Translations under genes and position numbers: made by a program
Source of the DNA: Burkholderiales bacterium
GTDB lineage: Bacteria; Pseudomonadota; Gammaproteobacteria; Burkholderiales; Burkholderiaceae_C
NCBI GenBank assembly: GCA_947372465.1
Contig: CANBTT010000006.1
Coordinates: forward strand, 19,921-83,920
Direction of reading: 5' to 3'
Length of the DNA: 64,000 bases
Notes under the pieces: model-generated
Database searches by the model: none
What the model was told of the DNA's origin: nothing
Seen by the model: only the letters and a program-made list of their open reading frames with translations
Shown here: piece after piece, positions 29,222 through 39,594 of the stretch
Layout of the letters: the number at the start of each line of letters is the position of its first letter
Position numbering within the stretch: the first letter of the stretch is position 1

Positions 29222-29980
29222 TTAGGCGCCTAGCAAGAACACGCAAGGCTCTTGCAGTTGGGGCAGTGTTTTAAAGGTCTTCCATTTTTCAATTTGATGG
29301 GATTGGATCCACTCATTGGGCCCGCTCAAGCCGCAGGCCAAGGCCAGTCTCGTTTGCGGATGCAGCACCTCCAGCATGCTGCGCATGAGGCTTTCATTGC
29401 GATAGGGCGTTTCAATGAAAATTTGGGTTTGGCCAGATTTCTTGATCCATTGGTCTAAATATTTGAGCCGCTCAATTTTGCTCTCTTGGGCTTGAGGGAG
29501 GTAGCCAATGAAGCTGAAATTTTGTCCATTCATGCCGCTGCTTGCTAGGGCCATCATGAGAGACACTGGGCCCACCAGGGGGACCACCTTGAGCCCCAAA
29601 AGATGCGCAGCTCTCACCACCGAGGCGCCTGGGTCTGCTATGGCAGGCATGCCCGCTTCGCTCACCAGCCCCATGTCATGCCCTTGGAGCAAGGGTTTGA
29701 GCAGATCTTTGGCGTTGAATTCTCCCTTGTGATCCCCCTTTTTGTGAACTTGGTGGGGCAACTCAAGCATCACGTGCTCTTGAATCGCTTGGCTCAAGGG
29801 GACAATGTCATTGACTCGCTTTAAAAAAGCACGCGTTGATTTTGCGTTTTCGCAGATCCAGTGGGTCAGCCGCGAGGCCGTTTCAATGCTTGATTGCGGC
29901 AAGCTTTGAGACAGCGCTGTGGTGTGTGTTGAGCCAAAATCCAAAGGTGTTGGGACCAAGTAAAGAGTGCCGTTTGCCAT
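29222..29980 (-). CDS. Tetrapyrrole-methylase-fold SAM-dependent methyltransferase (RsmI-like)
   Basis: GTLYLVPTPLDFGS, GLVSEAGMPAIADPGASVVRAAHLLGLKVVPLVGPVSLMMALASSGMNGQNFSFIGYLPQ, ETPYRNESLM. Confidence 0.9.
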   Translation of the reverse strand: MANGTLYLVPTPLDFGSTHTTALSQSLPQSSIETASRLTHWICENAKSTRAFLKRVNDIVPLSQAIQEHVMLELPHQVHKKGDHKGEFNAKDLLKPLLQGHDMGLVSEAGMPAIADPGASVVRAAHLLGLKVVPLVGPVSLMMALASSGMNGQNFSFIGYLPQAQESKIERLKYLDQWIKKSGQTQIFIETPYRNESLMRSMLEVLHPQTRLALACGLSGPNEWIQSHQIEKWKTFKTLPQLQEPCVFLLGA

Positions 29981-30048
29981 TTTTTGTGTGGTCCTTAAAG
30001 AAGCGGTTGGATGGTGATGCATGGGCCTTTGGGCCCTCAAAAGAAAAC

Positions 30049-30666
30049 TCAAGCGCTTGACAAAACATCAAGGCCGGCGAGCATGAGCAAGTGGGTGGTT
30101 TGTATGAGCGGCAGTCCGATCAATGAAGTGGGATCATCGCTTTCAATTTTTTCCAACAAGGCGACCCCCAAAGACTCGCTCTTGGCGGAGCCCGCGCAGT
30201 CATAAGGTTTGTCTTTGAGGAGATACGACTCGATGGTTTTTTGGGACAGCACTTTGAAGACCACTTTCACGCTAGAGACAAAGGTTTGTGAAAACTGTGT
30301 GTCTTCGCACCGCACACACACGCTTGTGTGAAACAGAACGGTTTGACCACTCATTTTTGTCAATTGTGAAACGGCGTTTTCGTGGTTCAGGGGCTTGCCA
30401 AGGGCTTGACCATGAAGGTCCGCCACTTGATCGGAGCCAATCACGATGGCATGGGGATGAAGCTTTGCGACATGTGCAGCCTTTTCTTGGGCCAAGCGCA
30501 AAGACAAGTCGATGGGGCGCTCGCCCTCGAAGGGGGTTTCATCAACGGCTGGACTGACCGTCTCAAAAGGCCACTGAAGTCGAGACAGCAATTCGTGACG
30601 GTACTTGGAGCTCGATCCCAAGATAAGAGGTCTTGTGTTTTGAAGGGTGAGGGGGTCGTGGCTCAT
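30049..30666 (-). CDS. Maf-like nucleoside triphosphate pyrophosphatase
   Basis: PLILGSSSKYRHELLSRLQWPFETVSPAVDETPFEGERPIDLSLRLAQEKAAHVA...VIGSDQVADLHGQALGKP. Confidence 0.95.
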   Translation of the reverse strand: MSHDPLTLQNTRPLILGSSSKYRHELLSRLQWPFETVSPAVDETPFEGERPIDLSLRLAQEKAAHVAKLHPHAIVIGSDQVADLHGQALGKPLNHENAVSQLTKMSGQTVLFHTSVCVRCEDTQFSQTFVSSVKVVFKVLSQKTIESYLLKDKPYDCAGSAKSESLGVALLEKIESDDPTSLIGLPLIQTTHLLMLAGLDVLSSA

Positions 30667-30881
30667 GGGGGATGGTTGACAAAAAGGGGCTATAAAAATG
30701 CGCGCATGGACGGTTCAATAGAAAATGCGCTTGAACAAGAAATCTCGGCGCATTTGATGGGATGCCCGCTCGTTTGGACTTATGATAAGGGAGATTGTGC
30801 ATCTTCACGTCGCTTGAGCAAAGAGTTGTTGAGCGCACACTGAGTCACCATCCTATTTATTTTTTAAAGACAGCTGCCTTC

Positions 30882-31502
30882 ATGTCCAAAGATCTCGATC
30901 TCACCAAACTGCAAGTGCTCAAGTTCGCGCAGTCGCAAACTCACGCACACGGGCGCGAACCCCTTGAGCGCTTTGCACGTTTGATGCTCGAGCAAGCGCA
31001 TGCGCTTGAAGGGCAAAATGCAAGCCTTGAGCTTGAGCCCTCAAAAGAGCGCCCAGTGCCTGAACAGGCTTGGGTGGATTGGCGGCTTGAAGGCTTCTTT
31101 GATCCCTTGGATCCGAATGTCCCAACAGCCGTGGATGCCAAGGCAGGTTTTAAATTGGAGGTGCACGCGGCCATCAAGATGACGTGCCAGCGCTGCTTGG
31201 GTGTTTGCCTTCAACGCTTGGATGTCAATCGCACCTTTCGTTTTGTGCGTGATGAGCAAATTGCATTGGCCATGGATGACGCGTCTGAGGATGAGTTTTT
31301 GGTGCTCTCCAGTGCATTTGATGCGCTGGAATTGATCGAAGACGAGTTGATCATGGCGCTTCCCTTGGTCCCCTTGCACGCCCAGTGCCCTGTGCCATTG
31401 ATACAACAAGTAGACCATAAGTCCTCACTGGAGATTGAATTTGAGTCCAAAAGACCCAATCCATTTGAGGTTTTGTCGGTTTTGAAGACCAAAAAGCAGT
31501 AA
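30882..31502 (+). CDS. YceD/DUF177 family 23S rRNA accumulation protein
   Basis: MTCQRCLGVCLQRLDVNRTFRFV (C-x2-C), directly upstream of rpmF. Confidence 0.9.
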   Translation: MSKDLDLTKLQVLKFAQSQTHAHGREPLERFARLMLEQAHALEGQNASLELEPSKERPVPEQAWVDWRLEGFFDPLDPNVPTAVDAKAGFKLEVHAAIKMTCQRCLGVCLQRLDVNRTFRFVRDEQIALAMDDASEDEFLVLSSAFDALELIEDELIMALPLVPLHAQCPVPLIQQVDHKSSLEIEFESKRPNPFEVLSVLKTKKQ

Positions 31503-31609
31503 AAACTGGACTTTAGGCTATAATCGTTGGTTCTGCGAGTGGCAAGGGGTTCAAAGCCCAGCACTTCTCACCGTATTCTTCTTTTACCTTTTACGTCTAG
31601 GAGCCGACC

Positions 31610-31792
31610 ATGGCCGTCCAGCAAAATAAAAAATCTCCTTCAAAACGCGGCATGCACCGCTCACACAATGCCTTGAATGTGCCAGGTATCGCTGTCGAGC
31701 CCACAACAGGTGAAATACATTTGAGACATCACATCAGCCCCACAGGTTTTTACCGTGGTCGCAAGGTGTTGAAGACCAAATCTGAAGCCTGA
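31610..31792 (+). CDS. rpmF: 50S ribosomal protein L32
   Basis: [22 protein letters not shown]...[25 protein letters not shown]. Confidence 0.99.
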   Translation: MAVQQNKKSPSKRGMHRSHNALNVPGIAVEPTTGEIHLRHHISPTGFYRGRKVLKTKSEA

Positions 31793-31899
31793 TCGTTGCT
31801 TAGGCAAAACGGCCCGTTGCTGATCCAGTTAGCGCGGGCCTTTGTTTTGATGCAGCGAAAATTTAGGATGCCTCTTCTTCATTCAGAAGCGTCTTGCCC

Positions 31900-32946
31900 A
31901 TGATTACTTTATCGGTTGATTTAATGGGCGGGGACTTGTCTCCTCAAGTCAGGCTTGAGGCGTGCAACAGGTTTCTCAAACACCACCCTCAAGCGAATGT
32001 GCTTTTGGTGGGATTGAAGGACGCTTGCGGGTCCTGGTCCCATCCTCGTGCCACCTTGTTGGAGTGCACGGAAGTGGTCCTCATGGACGACGCCGTGGAA
32101 GTGGCCATGCGACGCAAAAAAGACTCCTCCATGCGAGTCTGTATCGAACAAGTTAAAAATGGTGTGGCGCAAGTGGCGGTCTCTGCAGGCAACACGGGCG
32201 CATTGATGGCCATTGCACGCTATGTGCTTAAAACGATTGACGGCATTGATCGACCAGCGATCGCTGGACAAATGCCCAATGTCTCAGGGGGTGCCACGAC
32301 CATGCTTGATTTGGGTGCCAATGTGGACTGCACGCCTGAGCATTTGCTGCAATTTGCAGTGATGGGCTCGGCCTTGGTGTCCGTGCTTCAAAACAATCCC
32401 CATCCAAGTGTGGGTCTGCTCAACATTGGAGAAGAGGCGATCAAAGGCAGTGAGATGATCAAAAAGACATCAGAGTTGTTAAGGGCTGCGGGCGCTGCGG
32501 GCAATTTGAATTTCTATGGCAACGTAGAGGGCAATGATATTTTCAAAGGCACCACCGATATCATTGTTTGTGACGGCTTTGTGGGCAACGTTGCACTCAA
32601 GGCCAGTGAAGGCTTGGCCTGGATGGTCAGCACCTTGCTTAGAGAAGGTTTTGCAAGAAATGTGTTCACCAAAATCGCAGCCGTCTTGAGCTATCCAGTG
32701 CTCTCGGGTTTCAAAAAACGGGTGGACCATCGCCGGCACAATGGTGCCGCTTTGCTGGGCCTTCAAGGCTTGGTTTTTAAGAGCCACGGCTCTGCAGATG
32801 CCTTGGCGTTTGAGACCGCTTTGAATCGAGCGTATGATGCGGTTCAAAACCACTTGTTGGACAAAGTGCACTCTCAAATCTCCAAAGCGAGGGCCTTGCT
32901 TGAGGCCCAAGCCAATGTCGACCCACTGCAGTCAAGCAACGAATGA
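31900..32946 (+). CDS. plsX: Phosphate acyltransferase PlsX
   Basis: [85 protein letters not shown]. Confidence 0.97.
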   Translation: MITLSVDLMGGDLSPQVRLEACNRFLKHHPQANVLLVGLKDACGSWSHPRATLLECTEVVLMDDAVEVAMRRKKDSSMRVCIEQVKNGVAQVAVSAGNTGALMAIARYVLKTIDGIDRPAIAGQMPNVSGGATTMLDLGANVDCTPEHLLQFAVMGSALVSVLQNNPHPSVGLLNIGEEAIKGSEMIKKTSELLRAAGAAGNLNFYGNVEGNDIFKGTTDIIVCDGFVGNVALKASEGLAWMVSTLLREGFARNVFTKIAAVLSYPVLSGFKKRVDHRRHNGAALLGLQGLVFKSHGSADALAFETALNRAYDAVQNHLLDKVHSQISKARALLEAQANVDPLQSSNE

Positions 32947-33944
32947 GTAAATTTTCAAAAATCATCTCAACGGGCAGTTTTTTGCCCCCTCATCGGGTCA
33001 GCAACGCGCAACTGGTGAGCGACTTGGCTGTGCACGGCATTGAGAGCTCAGATGAGTGGATTGTTGAGAGAACGGGTATCAGCTCGCGCCACTTTGTCCT
33101 TGGGGATGTGAGCAGCAGTGATTTGGCCTTTGAGGCCTGTGTGCGTGCACTTGAAGCTGCGCACTTGGGGCCGCAAGACATTGATTTGATCATTGTGGCC
33201 ACCTCAACGCCGGACATGGTTTTCCCGTCCACAGCATGCATCTTGCAGCACAAACTCTCGCAGATCAACGAACAAGCGCAAGGCATATTGGGCGCTCCTG
33301 CGTTCGATGTTCAGGCGGTTTGCAGTGGCTTTGTCTATGCGTTGACCACGGCAGATGCATTGATACGCGCCGGCAATGCCAAGCGAGCCTTGGTGGTTGG
33401 TGCGGAGGTGTTTTCTCGCATTTTGGATTTTAAAGACAGAACCACCTGCGTGCTCTTTGGTGATGGTGCCGGTGCCGTGGTTTTGGAGGCCAGCAGTGAG
33501 CCAGGAATTTTGTCCACAGACATTCATGCCGATGGCAGGCATGTGGGCCTTTTGTGTGTTCCAGGGCATGTCAAAGGGGGCCATGTTTTGGGCGATCCCG
33601 TGATCAAAATGGATGGCCAATCGGTGTTCAAATTGGCGGTGGGTTTGCTTGAAGGGGCGGCAAAGGCGGTCATCGAAAAGGCCCATCTGACAGATGCTGA
33701 CATCGACTGGTTGGTGCCCCATCAGGCCAACATCCGGATCATTCAAGCCACGGCTAAAAAATTAAAACTGCCCATGGAGCGCGTCATTTTGACCGTTCAA
33801 GATCATGGCAACACATCCGCCGCGTCCATTCCCTTGGCCTTGGACCAAGGGGTGCGCTCAGGGAAAATCAAGCCTGCTCAAACCGTTCTTCTCGAGGGCG
33901 TGGGTGGAGGATTTACTTGGGGCGCGGTATTGTTCAAACTCTAG
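32943..33944 (+). CDS. fabH: Beta-ketoacyl-ACP synthase III
   Basis: [66 protein letters not shown]. Confidence 0.98.
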   Translation: MSKFSKIISTGSFLPPHRVSNAQLVSDLAVHGIESSDEWIVERTGISSRHFVLGDVSSSDLAFEACVRALEAAHLGPQDIDLIIVATSTPDMVFPSTACILQHKLSQINEQAQGILGAPAFDVQAVCSGFVYALTTADALIRAGNAKRALVVGAEVFSRILDFKDRTTCVLFGDGAGAVVLEASSEPGILSTDIHADGRHVGLLCVPGHVKGGHVLGDPVIKMDGQSVFKLAVGLLEGAAKAVIEKAHLTDADIDWLVPHQANIRIIQATAKKLKLPMERVILTVQDHGNTSAASIPLALDQGVRSGKIKPAQTVLLEGVGGGFTWGAVLFKL

Positions 33945-33958
33945 GACCCGCAGGAATT

Positions 33959-34921
33959 ATGAGTCAACATCAATTTGCTTTTGTTTTTCCGGGCCAAGGC
34001 TCTCAAAGCGTGGGCATGCTGGCGTCTTGGGCGTCGCACGCGCAGGTGAAGTTGACCCTTGAGGAGGCCAGTCAAGCCTTGGGTGAGGATTTGCAAAGTT
34101 TGATTGAGCTTGGCCCCAAAGAGGCGCTGGCCTTGACGAGCAACACGCAGCCCGTCATGCTCGCCGCCGATGTGGCGATCTACCGAGCCTGGTTGGCAGA
34201 AGGTGGTGCTGCGCCTGTTGCCGTTGCGGGCCATTCACTGGGTGAGTACGCGGCGCTTGTTGCGGCGGGTGTATTGAGTCTGTCTGAGGCCATTCCCTTG
34301 GTGCGTTTTAGAGGGCAAGCCATGCAAGATGCGGTCGCTGTGGGTGCAGGTGGCATGGCGGCGATCTTGGGTCTGGATGCGAAACAGGTCGCTCAAATTT
34401 GTCAGGAATTGACCCAAGAGGCGCACGCCAAAAACGTGCAAGAGGTGGTGGAGGCGGTGAATTTTAACGATCCTTTGCAAACAGTCATTGCGGGCAACAA
34501 AGCCTTGGTGGAGTCGGCGTGTCTCGTGCTGAAAGAAAAAGGCGCCAAGCGCGCTTTGCCTCTTCCTGTGTCCGCGCCATTTCACTCGACTTTGATGAAG
34601 CCTGCGGCCGATCGGCTAAAAGAGCGCTTGTCCAGCTTGGTCTTCAATGAGCCTTTGATGCCCGTCATCAATAACGTCGACGTCGCATCCTACGCGCAAG
34701 CAGAAAAAATCAAAGATGCGTTGTTCAGGCAAGCCTACATGCCCGTGAGATGGGTTGAGTGCATTCAAGCCATGAAGTTGATGGGTGTGAATTGGGTGGT
34801 TGAGTGTGGCCCTGGTCAAGTTCTCAGTGGTTTGACCAAGCGCATTGATGCGAGTTTAGAGAGTGCGAGCTTGAAAGAATACGCTGGCATTCAGTCCTTA
34901 AAAGATTTGTTAAAAAGTTAA
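33959..34921 (+). CDS. fabD: Malonyl-CoA:ACP transacylase
   Basis: FAFVFPGQGSQSVGML, VAGHSLGEYAALVAAGVLSL. Confidence 0.98.
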   Translation: MSQHQFAFVFPGQGSQSVGMLASWASHAQVKLTLEEASQALGEDLQSLIELGPKEALALTSNTQPVMLAADVAIYRAWLAEGGAAPVAVAGHSLGEYAALVAAGVLSLSEAIPLVRFRGQAMQDAVAVGAGGMAAILGLDAKQVAQICQELTQEAHAKNVQEVVEAVNFNDPLQTVIAGNKALVESACLVLKEKGAKRALPLPVSAPFHSTLMKPAADRLKERLSSLVFNEPLMPVINNVDVASYAQAEKIKDALFRQAYMPVRWVECIQAMKLMGVNWVVECGPGQVLSGLTKRIDASLESASLKEYAGIQSLKDLLKS

Positions 34922-34926
34922 ACCCC

Positions 34927-35676
34927 ATGACGACCTCTTCATTGTCTGAGCAAGTGGCTTTGGTCACCGGCGCCACGCGCGGTATTGGTGCTGCGATTGC
35001 GCTGGATTTGGCGCAAAAAGGATTTCGCGTGATTGGAACGGCAACCTCTGAGGCCGGTGCGGCCCAAATCACGCAAGCTTTGTCAGCCTTTGTGGGCTCT
35101 AAAGGCGTGGTGCTGGATGTCAATGATAAATTGGCATGCGAAGCGTTGACGGATGGCCTGGTCAAAGAGCAGGGGGGCTTGCACGTCTTGGTCAACAACG
35201 CTGGGATCACCAAAGACATGTTGGCCATGCGACTCAAAGACGAGGACTGGGACCAAGTGATTCAAACCAATCTCAGTTCCGTGTTCAGGCTGTGTCGCGC
35301 AGCCATTCGTCCCATGATGAAGCAGCGCTATGGTCGAATCATCAACATCACGAGCGTGGTGGGTGCGAGCGGAAACCCTGGTCAATCCAATTACGCTGCT
35401 GCAAAAGCGGGCCTGGCCGGCATGAGTCGCGCGCTTGCCAGGGAACTGGGTAGCCGTCAAATCACGGTCAACTGCGTTGCGCCGGGGTTCATTCAAACCG
35501 ACATGACGGCTTCCTTGAGCGAGGCACAAACACAGGCTTTGATGGCTCAAATTCCTTTGGGTCAACTCGGTCAAGCGCAAGATGTGGCCTATGCCGTGAG
35601 TTTTCTGGCAAGTCCCCAGGCCGCTTACATCACCGGCCAAGAGTTGCATGTCAATGGTGGCATGTTAATGCCTTAG
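34927..35676 (+). CDS. fabG: 3-oxoacyl-ACP reductase
   Basis: ALVTGATRGIGAAIALDLA, LVNNAGITKDMLAMRLKDEDWD, SNYAAAKAGLAGMSRALARE. Confidence 0.98.
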   Translation: MTTSSLSEQVALVTGATRGIGAAIALDLAQKGFRVIGTATSEAGAAQITQALSAFVGSKGVVLDVNDKLACEALTDGLVKEQGGLHVLVNNAGITKDMLAMRLKDEDWDQVIQTNLSSVFRLCRAAIRPMMKQRYGRIINITSVVGASGNPGQSNYAAAKAGLAGMSRALARELGSRQITVNCVAPGFIQTDMTASLSEAQTQALMAQIPLGQLGQAQDVAYAVSFLASPQAAYITGQELHVNGGMLMP

Positions 35677-35767
35677 GATTACATTGGATTCTTGCCTGTC
35701 CGGTGTCAAATTTGTGCCCTGTTTTCGAGTAAAATCAACAGTTCCTTTACAACCCTCTGAGTAAAAC

Positions 35768-36007
35768 ATGAGTGATATCGAAGTACGTGTCAAAAAAATT
35801 ATTGCCGAGCAACTCGGTGTCGAAGAGTCACAAGTGACCAATGAAAAGGCTTTCGTGGCCGATTTGGGTGCCGATTCTTTGGATACCGTTGAATTGGTGA
35901 TGGCACTTGAAGACGAATTTGCCATTGAAATTCCTGACGAAGATGCAGAAAAAATCACGACAGTACAAAACGCCATTGATTACGCTTTGGCTCACCAAAA
36001 AAGTTGA
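35768..36007 (+). CDS. acpP: Acyl carrier protein
   Basis: [51 protein letters not shown]. Confidence 0.99.
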   Translation: MSDIEVRVKKIIAEQLGVEESQVTNEKAFVADLGADSLDTVELVMALEDEFAIEIPDEDAEKITTVQNAIDYALAHQKS

Positions 36008-36025
36008 TTTAAAAGGTTCGTTTGA

Positions 36026-37273
36026 ATGACCAAACGTCGCGTTGTTGTCACTGGAGTGGGTTGTGTCAGTCCAGTGGGCAACACAGTCCAAGACTCTTGG
36101 AGTAACTTGCTGAGCGGACGCTCTGGTATAGACTTCATTAAAAAATTTGATGCCTCCGCTTTTGCTTGCCAGTTCGCGGGTGAAGTCAAGGGCTTGGATT
36201 TGGATGCCTACATTTCTCCCAAAGATGCCAGGGGGATGGACGCGTTCATTCACTTTGGCATTGTGGCCTCCATCCAAGCCGTGCTGGACTCTGGTCTTCG
36301 CACGGGCGACGCGCTTGACGAGGAAGAGGCGGCCAGAATTGGCTGCTTGGTGGGTTCTGGAATTGGTGGTTTGCCGCTGATTGAGTCCATGCACACCGAG
36401 CTCACGAACAGGGGACCTAGGCGCATCTCTCCCTTTTTTGTACCGGCTTCCATCATCAACATGATTTCGGGTCATGTCTCCATTCGTTTCGGCTTCAAAG
36501 GGCCCAATTTGGCCATTGCAACGGCTTGTACCACGGGCTTGCACAGCATTGGTCAAGCCGCAAGGATCATTGAGTTTGGGGATGCCGATGTGATGGTGGC
36601 GGGCGGCGCAGAGTCCACGATCTCGCCCTTGGGCGTTGGTGGCTTTGCGGCCATGCGAGCGCTCTCAACACGCAACGACAATCCTCAAATGGCCTCTCGT
36701 CCTTGGGACAAAGATCGGGACGGCTTCGTTTTGGGCGAAGGTGCCGGTGCCATGGTCTTGGAAGAATATGAATACGCGAAAGCCAGGGGCGCCAAAATAT
36801 ACGCTGAGCTGGTTGGCTTTGGTATGAGCGGAGACGCGGGACACATGACAGCGCCCGACATGCATGGCCCTAGAAGGGCCATGGTCAACGCATTGAAAAA
36901 CGCAAGCATCAATGCTGAACAAATTGACTATTTGAATGCCCACGGGACTTCAACGCCATTGGGAGACGTGAACGAGACCAAGGCGATCAAAGCAGCACTG
37001 GGAGAGCATGCCAAAAAAATTGTCGTGAACTCCACCAAATCCATGACGGGTCACCTTTTGGGGGGAGCCGGTGGCATTGAGAGTGTGTTCACCGTCTTGG
37101 CCCTGCACCATCAAATCAGCCCGCCTACCATCAACATCGACAACCAAGATCCTGAGTGCGATTTGGATTATTGTGCCAATGTGGCCCGAGAGATGCCGAT
37201 GCAATTTGCCATGAAAAACAATTTTGGTTTTGGTGGCACCAATGGCACTTTGATTTTCAAGAAAGCCCCTTAA
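36026..37273 (+). CDS. fabF: Beta-ketoacyl-ACP synthase II
   Basis: [71 protein letters not shown]. Confidence 0.98.
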   Translation: MTKRRVVVTGVGCVSPVGNTVQDSWSNLLSGRSGIDFIKKFDASAFACQFAGEVKGLDLDAYISPKDARGMDAFIHFGIVASIQAVLDSGLRTGDALDEEEAARIGCLVGSGIGGLPLIESMHTELTNRGPRRISPFFVPASIINMISGHVSIRFGFKGPNLAIATACTTGLHSIGQAARIIEFGDADVMVAGGAESTISPLGVGGFAAMRALSTRNDNPQMASRPWDKDRDGFVLGEGAGAMVLEEYEYAKARGAKIYAELVGFGMSGDAGHMTAPDMHGPRRAMVNALKNASINAEQIDYLNAHGTSTPLGDVNETKAIKAALGEHAKKIVVNSTKSMTGHLLGGAGGIESVFTVLALHHQISPPTINIDNQDPECDLDYCANVAREMPMQFAMKNNFGFGGTNGTLIFKKAP

Positions 37274-37316
37274 GGCGCTTGAGGAATGGGGCAGCCCCTG
37301 GGGCCTGGTCGCCTTA
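37271..37316 (+). terminator. Possible terminator hairpin at the fabF stop
   Basis: TAAGGCG...GGGGCAGCCCC...CGCCTTA inverted repeat starting at the stop codon; weak T-rich tail. Confidence 0.4.
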
Positions 37317-37549
37317 TATTTCTATACACATGGATGCGTTGCTTCATGGCGGGTTTTGACAAGCCAATTGCGAGTTGACGCCTTGTTTGCTGTGTGAGAA
37401 CGGGAAAAAAATTCAAGTTCTAAAGTGCGGGACTTGTAATTTTTCCTTTTGACCTCATCTTTGTTCTTTGCTCTTGCCAGAGCCAAACCCGTTGACGCAT
37501 GTTGAGGGGTGGGTCCATCAAAACAGTGTGTCGGATTTTGGAGGCAGCT

Positions 37550-39055
37550 ATGCATATTTTTTGTCCGTGTTCAAAGCTTGTTCGTTGCGCAATGGTGGCG
37601 CTTTGCCTTGCGTGCTTGGGGGCGACTTCCATGGCCGCGGGCCCTCAGCCCAACACGACTGCCCCTGTGGTTCGCGCCTTGCCCGACTTCACCGATTTGG
37701 TGGAGCTGGTGGGTCCATCGGTTGTGAACATCCGCACCATAGAAAAAGTGCTTGCCCGCTCCCCAGCCGCCAACGGCCAAGCGGACGGGGAAGAGGAGAT
37801 GCAGGAGCTTTTTAAGAAGTTTTTTGGCATGCCTTTCCCAGGGGCGCCAAGTGGGCCCAATGCGCCGCGTCAACAACGCCCCAACCGAAGTGCGCCCCAA
37901 GAGGAGGAGCAACCCAAAGGCGTGGGCTCGGGTTTTATATTGAGTGCAGATGGCCTGATCATGACCAATGCGCACGTGGTGGAAGGGGCCGATCAAGTGG
38001 TGGTCACTTTGCCGGACAAAAGAGAATTCAGAGCAAAAATAATTGGCACTGATCGAAGAACCGATGTGGCTGTGGTGAAAATTGAAGCCGCTGGTTTGCC
38101 TGCTGTTCGAATTGGCGATGTGAGCCGCTTAAAGGTGGGTGAGTGGGTGATGGCCATCGGATCTCCCTTTGGTTTTGAGAACACCGTGACCGCTGGTATC
38201 GTGAGTGCCAAGCAAAGAGACACGGGGGAGTTTGTCTCTTTCATTCAGACCGATGTGGCGATCAATCCAGGCAACTCGGGTGGCCCTTTGATCAATATGC
38301 GAGGTGAGGTGATTGGTATCAACAGTCAGATCTATTCGCGTTCGGGTGGTTTCATGGGCATTTCATTTGCGATTCCCATCGATGAGGCTGTTCGTGTGAG
38401 TGATCAACTCAGAGTGAGTGGACGCGTGCAAAGAGGGCGATTGGGGATTCAAATTGGCGCCGTCAGCAAAGAATTGGCAGAGTCCATGGGTTTGGCAAAA
38501 GCAATGGGTGCACTTGTACAAAACGTCGAGGCCAATTCTCCTGCAGAAAAAGCCGGCCTTGAGGCGGGTGACATCATCACGAAGGTCGACGGCAAGGTGG
38601 TTGAAAAATCCATCGATTTGCCGCGCTTTGTGGGCGGGATCAAACCGGGCTCAAAGGCAACAGTGACGGTCCTCAGAAGAGGGGTCAACAAAGACATTGC
38701 CGTGATGGTGGGTGAATTTGAGTCGGATAAAAAGATGGCAAGCCAAGCGCCTGCTGAAAAAGCGCCAGCGCAATCGACGTTTTCTGCCTTGGGCTTGAGC
38801 CTGAGTGATTTGACCGAGGGCATGAAGCGTGAACTTAAAGTGCGCATCGGTGTTCGGGTTGACCAGGCCACCGATGCTGCAGCGCGAGCGGGACTCAAAG
38901 AGGGCGATATTGTTTTGCAATTGGCCAATGTGGAGATTCAATCGGTGAAAGATTTCGAGACGACGTTTGCTCGTTTGGACAAGAGCAAAGCCACAACGGT
39001 CCTTTTTAAACGAGGTGAATGGGCGCAATACGCCATTATTCGCCCCAGCAAGTAA
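37550..39055 (+). CDS. DegQ/DegP/MucD-like Do-family periplasmic serine protease with two PDZ domains
   Basis: GSGFILSADGLIMTNAHVVEGADQVVVTL, RRTDVAVVKIEA, INPGNSGGPLINMRGEVIGINSQIYS. Confidence 0.96.
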   Translation: MHIFCPCSKLVRCAMVALCLACLGATSMAAGPQPNTTAPVVRALPDFTDLVELVGPSVVNIRTIEKVLARSPAANGQADGEEEMQELFKKFFGMPFPGAPSGPNAPRQQRPNRSAPQEEEQPKGVGSGFILSADGLIMTNAHVVEGADQVVVTLPDKREFRAKIIGTDRRTDVAVVKIEAAGLPAVRIGDVSRLKVGEWVMAIGSPFGFENTVTAGIVSAKQRDTGEFVSFIQTDVAINPGNSGGPLINMRGEVIGINSQIYSRSGGFMGISFAIPIDEAVRVSDQLRVSGRVQRGRLGIQIGAVSKELAESMGLAKAMGALVQNVEANSPAEKAGLEAGDIITKVDGKVVEKSIDLPRFVGGIKPGSKATVTVLRRGVNKDIAVMVGEFESDKKMASQAPAEKAPAQSTFSALGLSLSDLTEGMKRELKVRIGVRVDQATDAAARAGLKEGDIVLQLANVEIQSVKDFETTFARLDKSKATTVLFKRGEWAQYAIIRPSK

Positions 39056-39326
39056 GACCATTCGCTCGGCAAGGCGCTCAAAGAAATTTTGATTTTTTAC
39101 TACGAAAGGTAACAAAAAAGATTAAAAATACCCTAAAACTCTGTCGGGTATAAGGGAATTGATGCAAAAATGGCACTCGGTCAATTTTTTTTTAGGATTT
39201 TTTGTTTCAAGAAATTGAAAATAAAAGAATGTTTTTTTATTACAATTCTTCGTTAGAATCAAAGCATGTCAAATGCAAATCCAACTTCAGATTGTGAAAA
39301 TCACTTGTTATGCTGATACGCACACT

Positions 39327-39403
39327 GTCTCCACAATTACTCCACAGCTCACACACAAGTTGTTCTTCTTAAATAAACAATACTGTGAATAAGCTGTGAA
39401 TAA
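39327..39403. promoter_or_regulatory. Cluster of DnaA-box-like 9-mers in inverted pairs
   Basis: GTCTCCACA (39327-39335) and TACTCCACA (39338-39346), both near-matches to TTATCCACA; TGTGAATAA (39384-39392) and TGTGAATAA (39395-39403), which are the reverse complement of TTATTCACA. Both pairs have an 11-bp start-to-start spacing. Confidence 0.5.
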
Positions 39404-39480
39404 TATCCATGTTGTTGACCTACAACGAACCATTCAAGACAAATCATGGGATGTCATTGAAAGCAATTTTGCCTACAATG

Positions 39481-39550
39481 AAGTCCCAACTATCGCAGTT
39501 GCCATAGATTGTTGGTTCCGGGCGCGTCAGCAGTTGACGCGCCCTTTTTT
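39481..39550 (+). ncRNA. Candidate small RNA or lepA leader ending in a strong terminator
   Basis: CAACT-ATCGC-AGTTG hairpin followed by GGGCGCGTC-AGCAGTT-GACGCGCCC-TTTTTT in an ORF-free gap. Confidence 0.4.
39520..39550 (+). terminator. Rho-independent terminator upstream of lepA
   Basis: Perfect 9-bp stem GGGCGCGTC/GACGCGCCC, 7-nt loop, then T6. Confidence 0.88.
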
Positions 39551-39594
39551 ATGTCAATGATCGTTTGAATTCAACTACTTAGGTCTTTCCTTTG

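Noticed and set aside
31540-31565. tRNA T-arm-like string gggttcaaagccca
   Set aside because: No acceptor stem, anticodon arm or flanking cloverleaf could be traced; it lies in the rpmF leader.
39056-39594. Calling this gap the chromosomal oriC outright
   Set aside because: Only two boxes match the consensus fully, dnaA/dnaN/rpmH are not adjacent, and GC skew could not be computed; kept as a candidate DnaA-binding region only.
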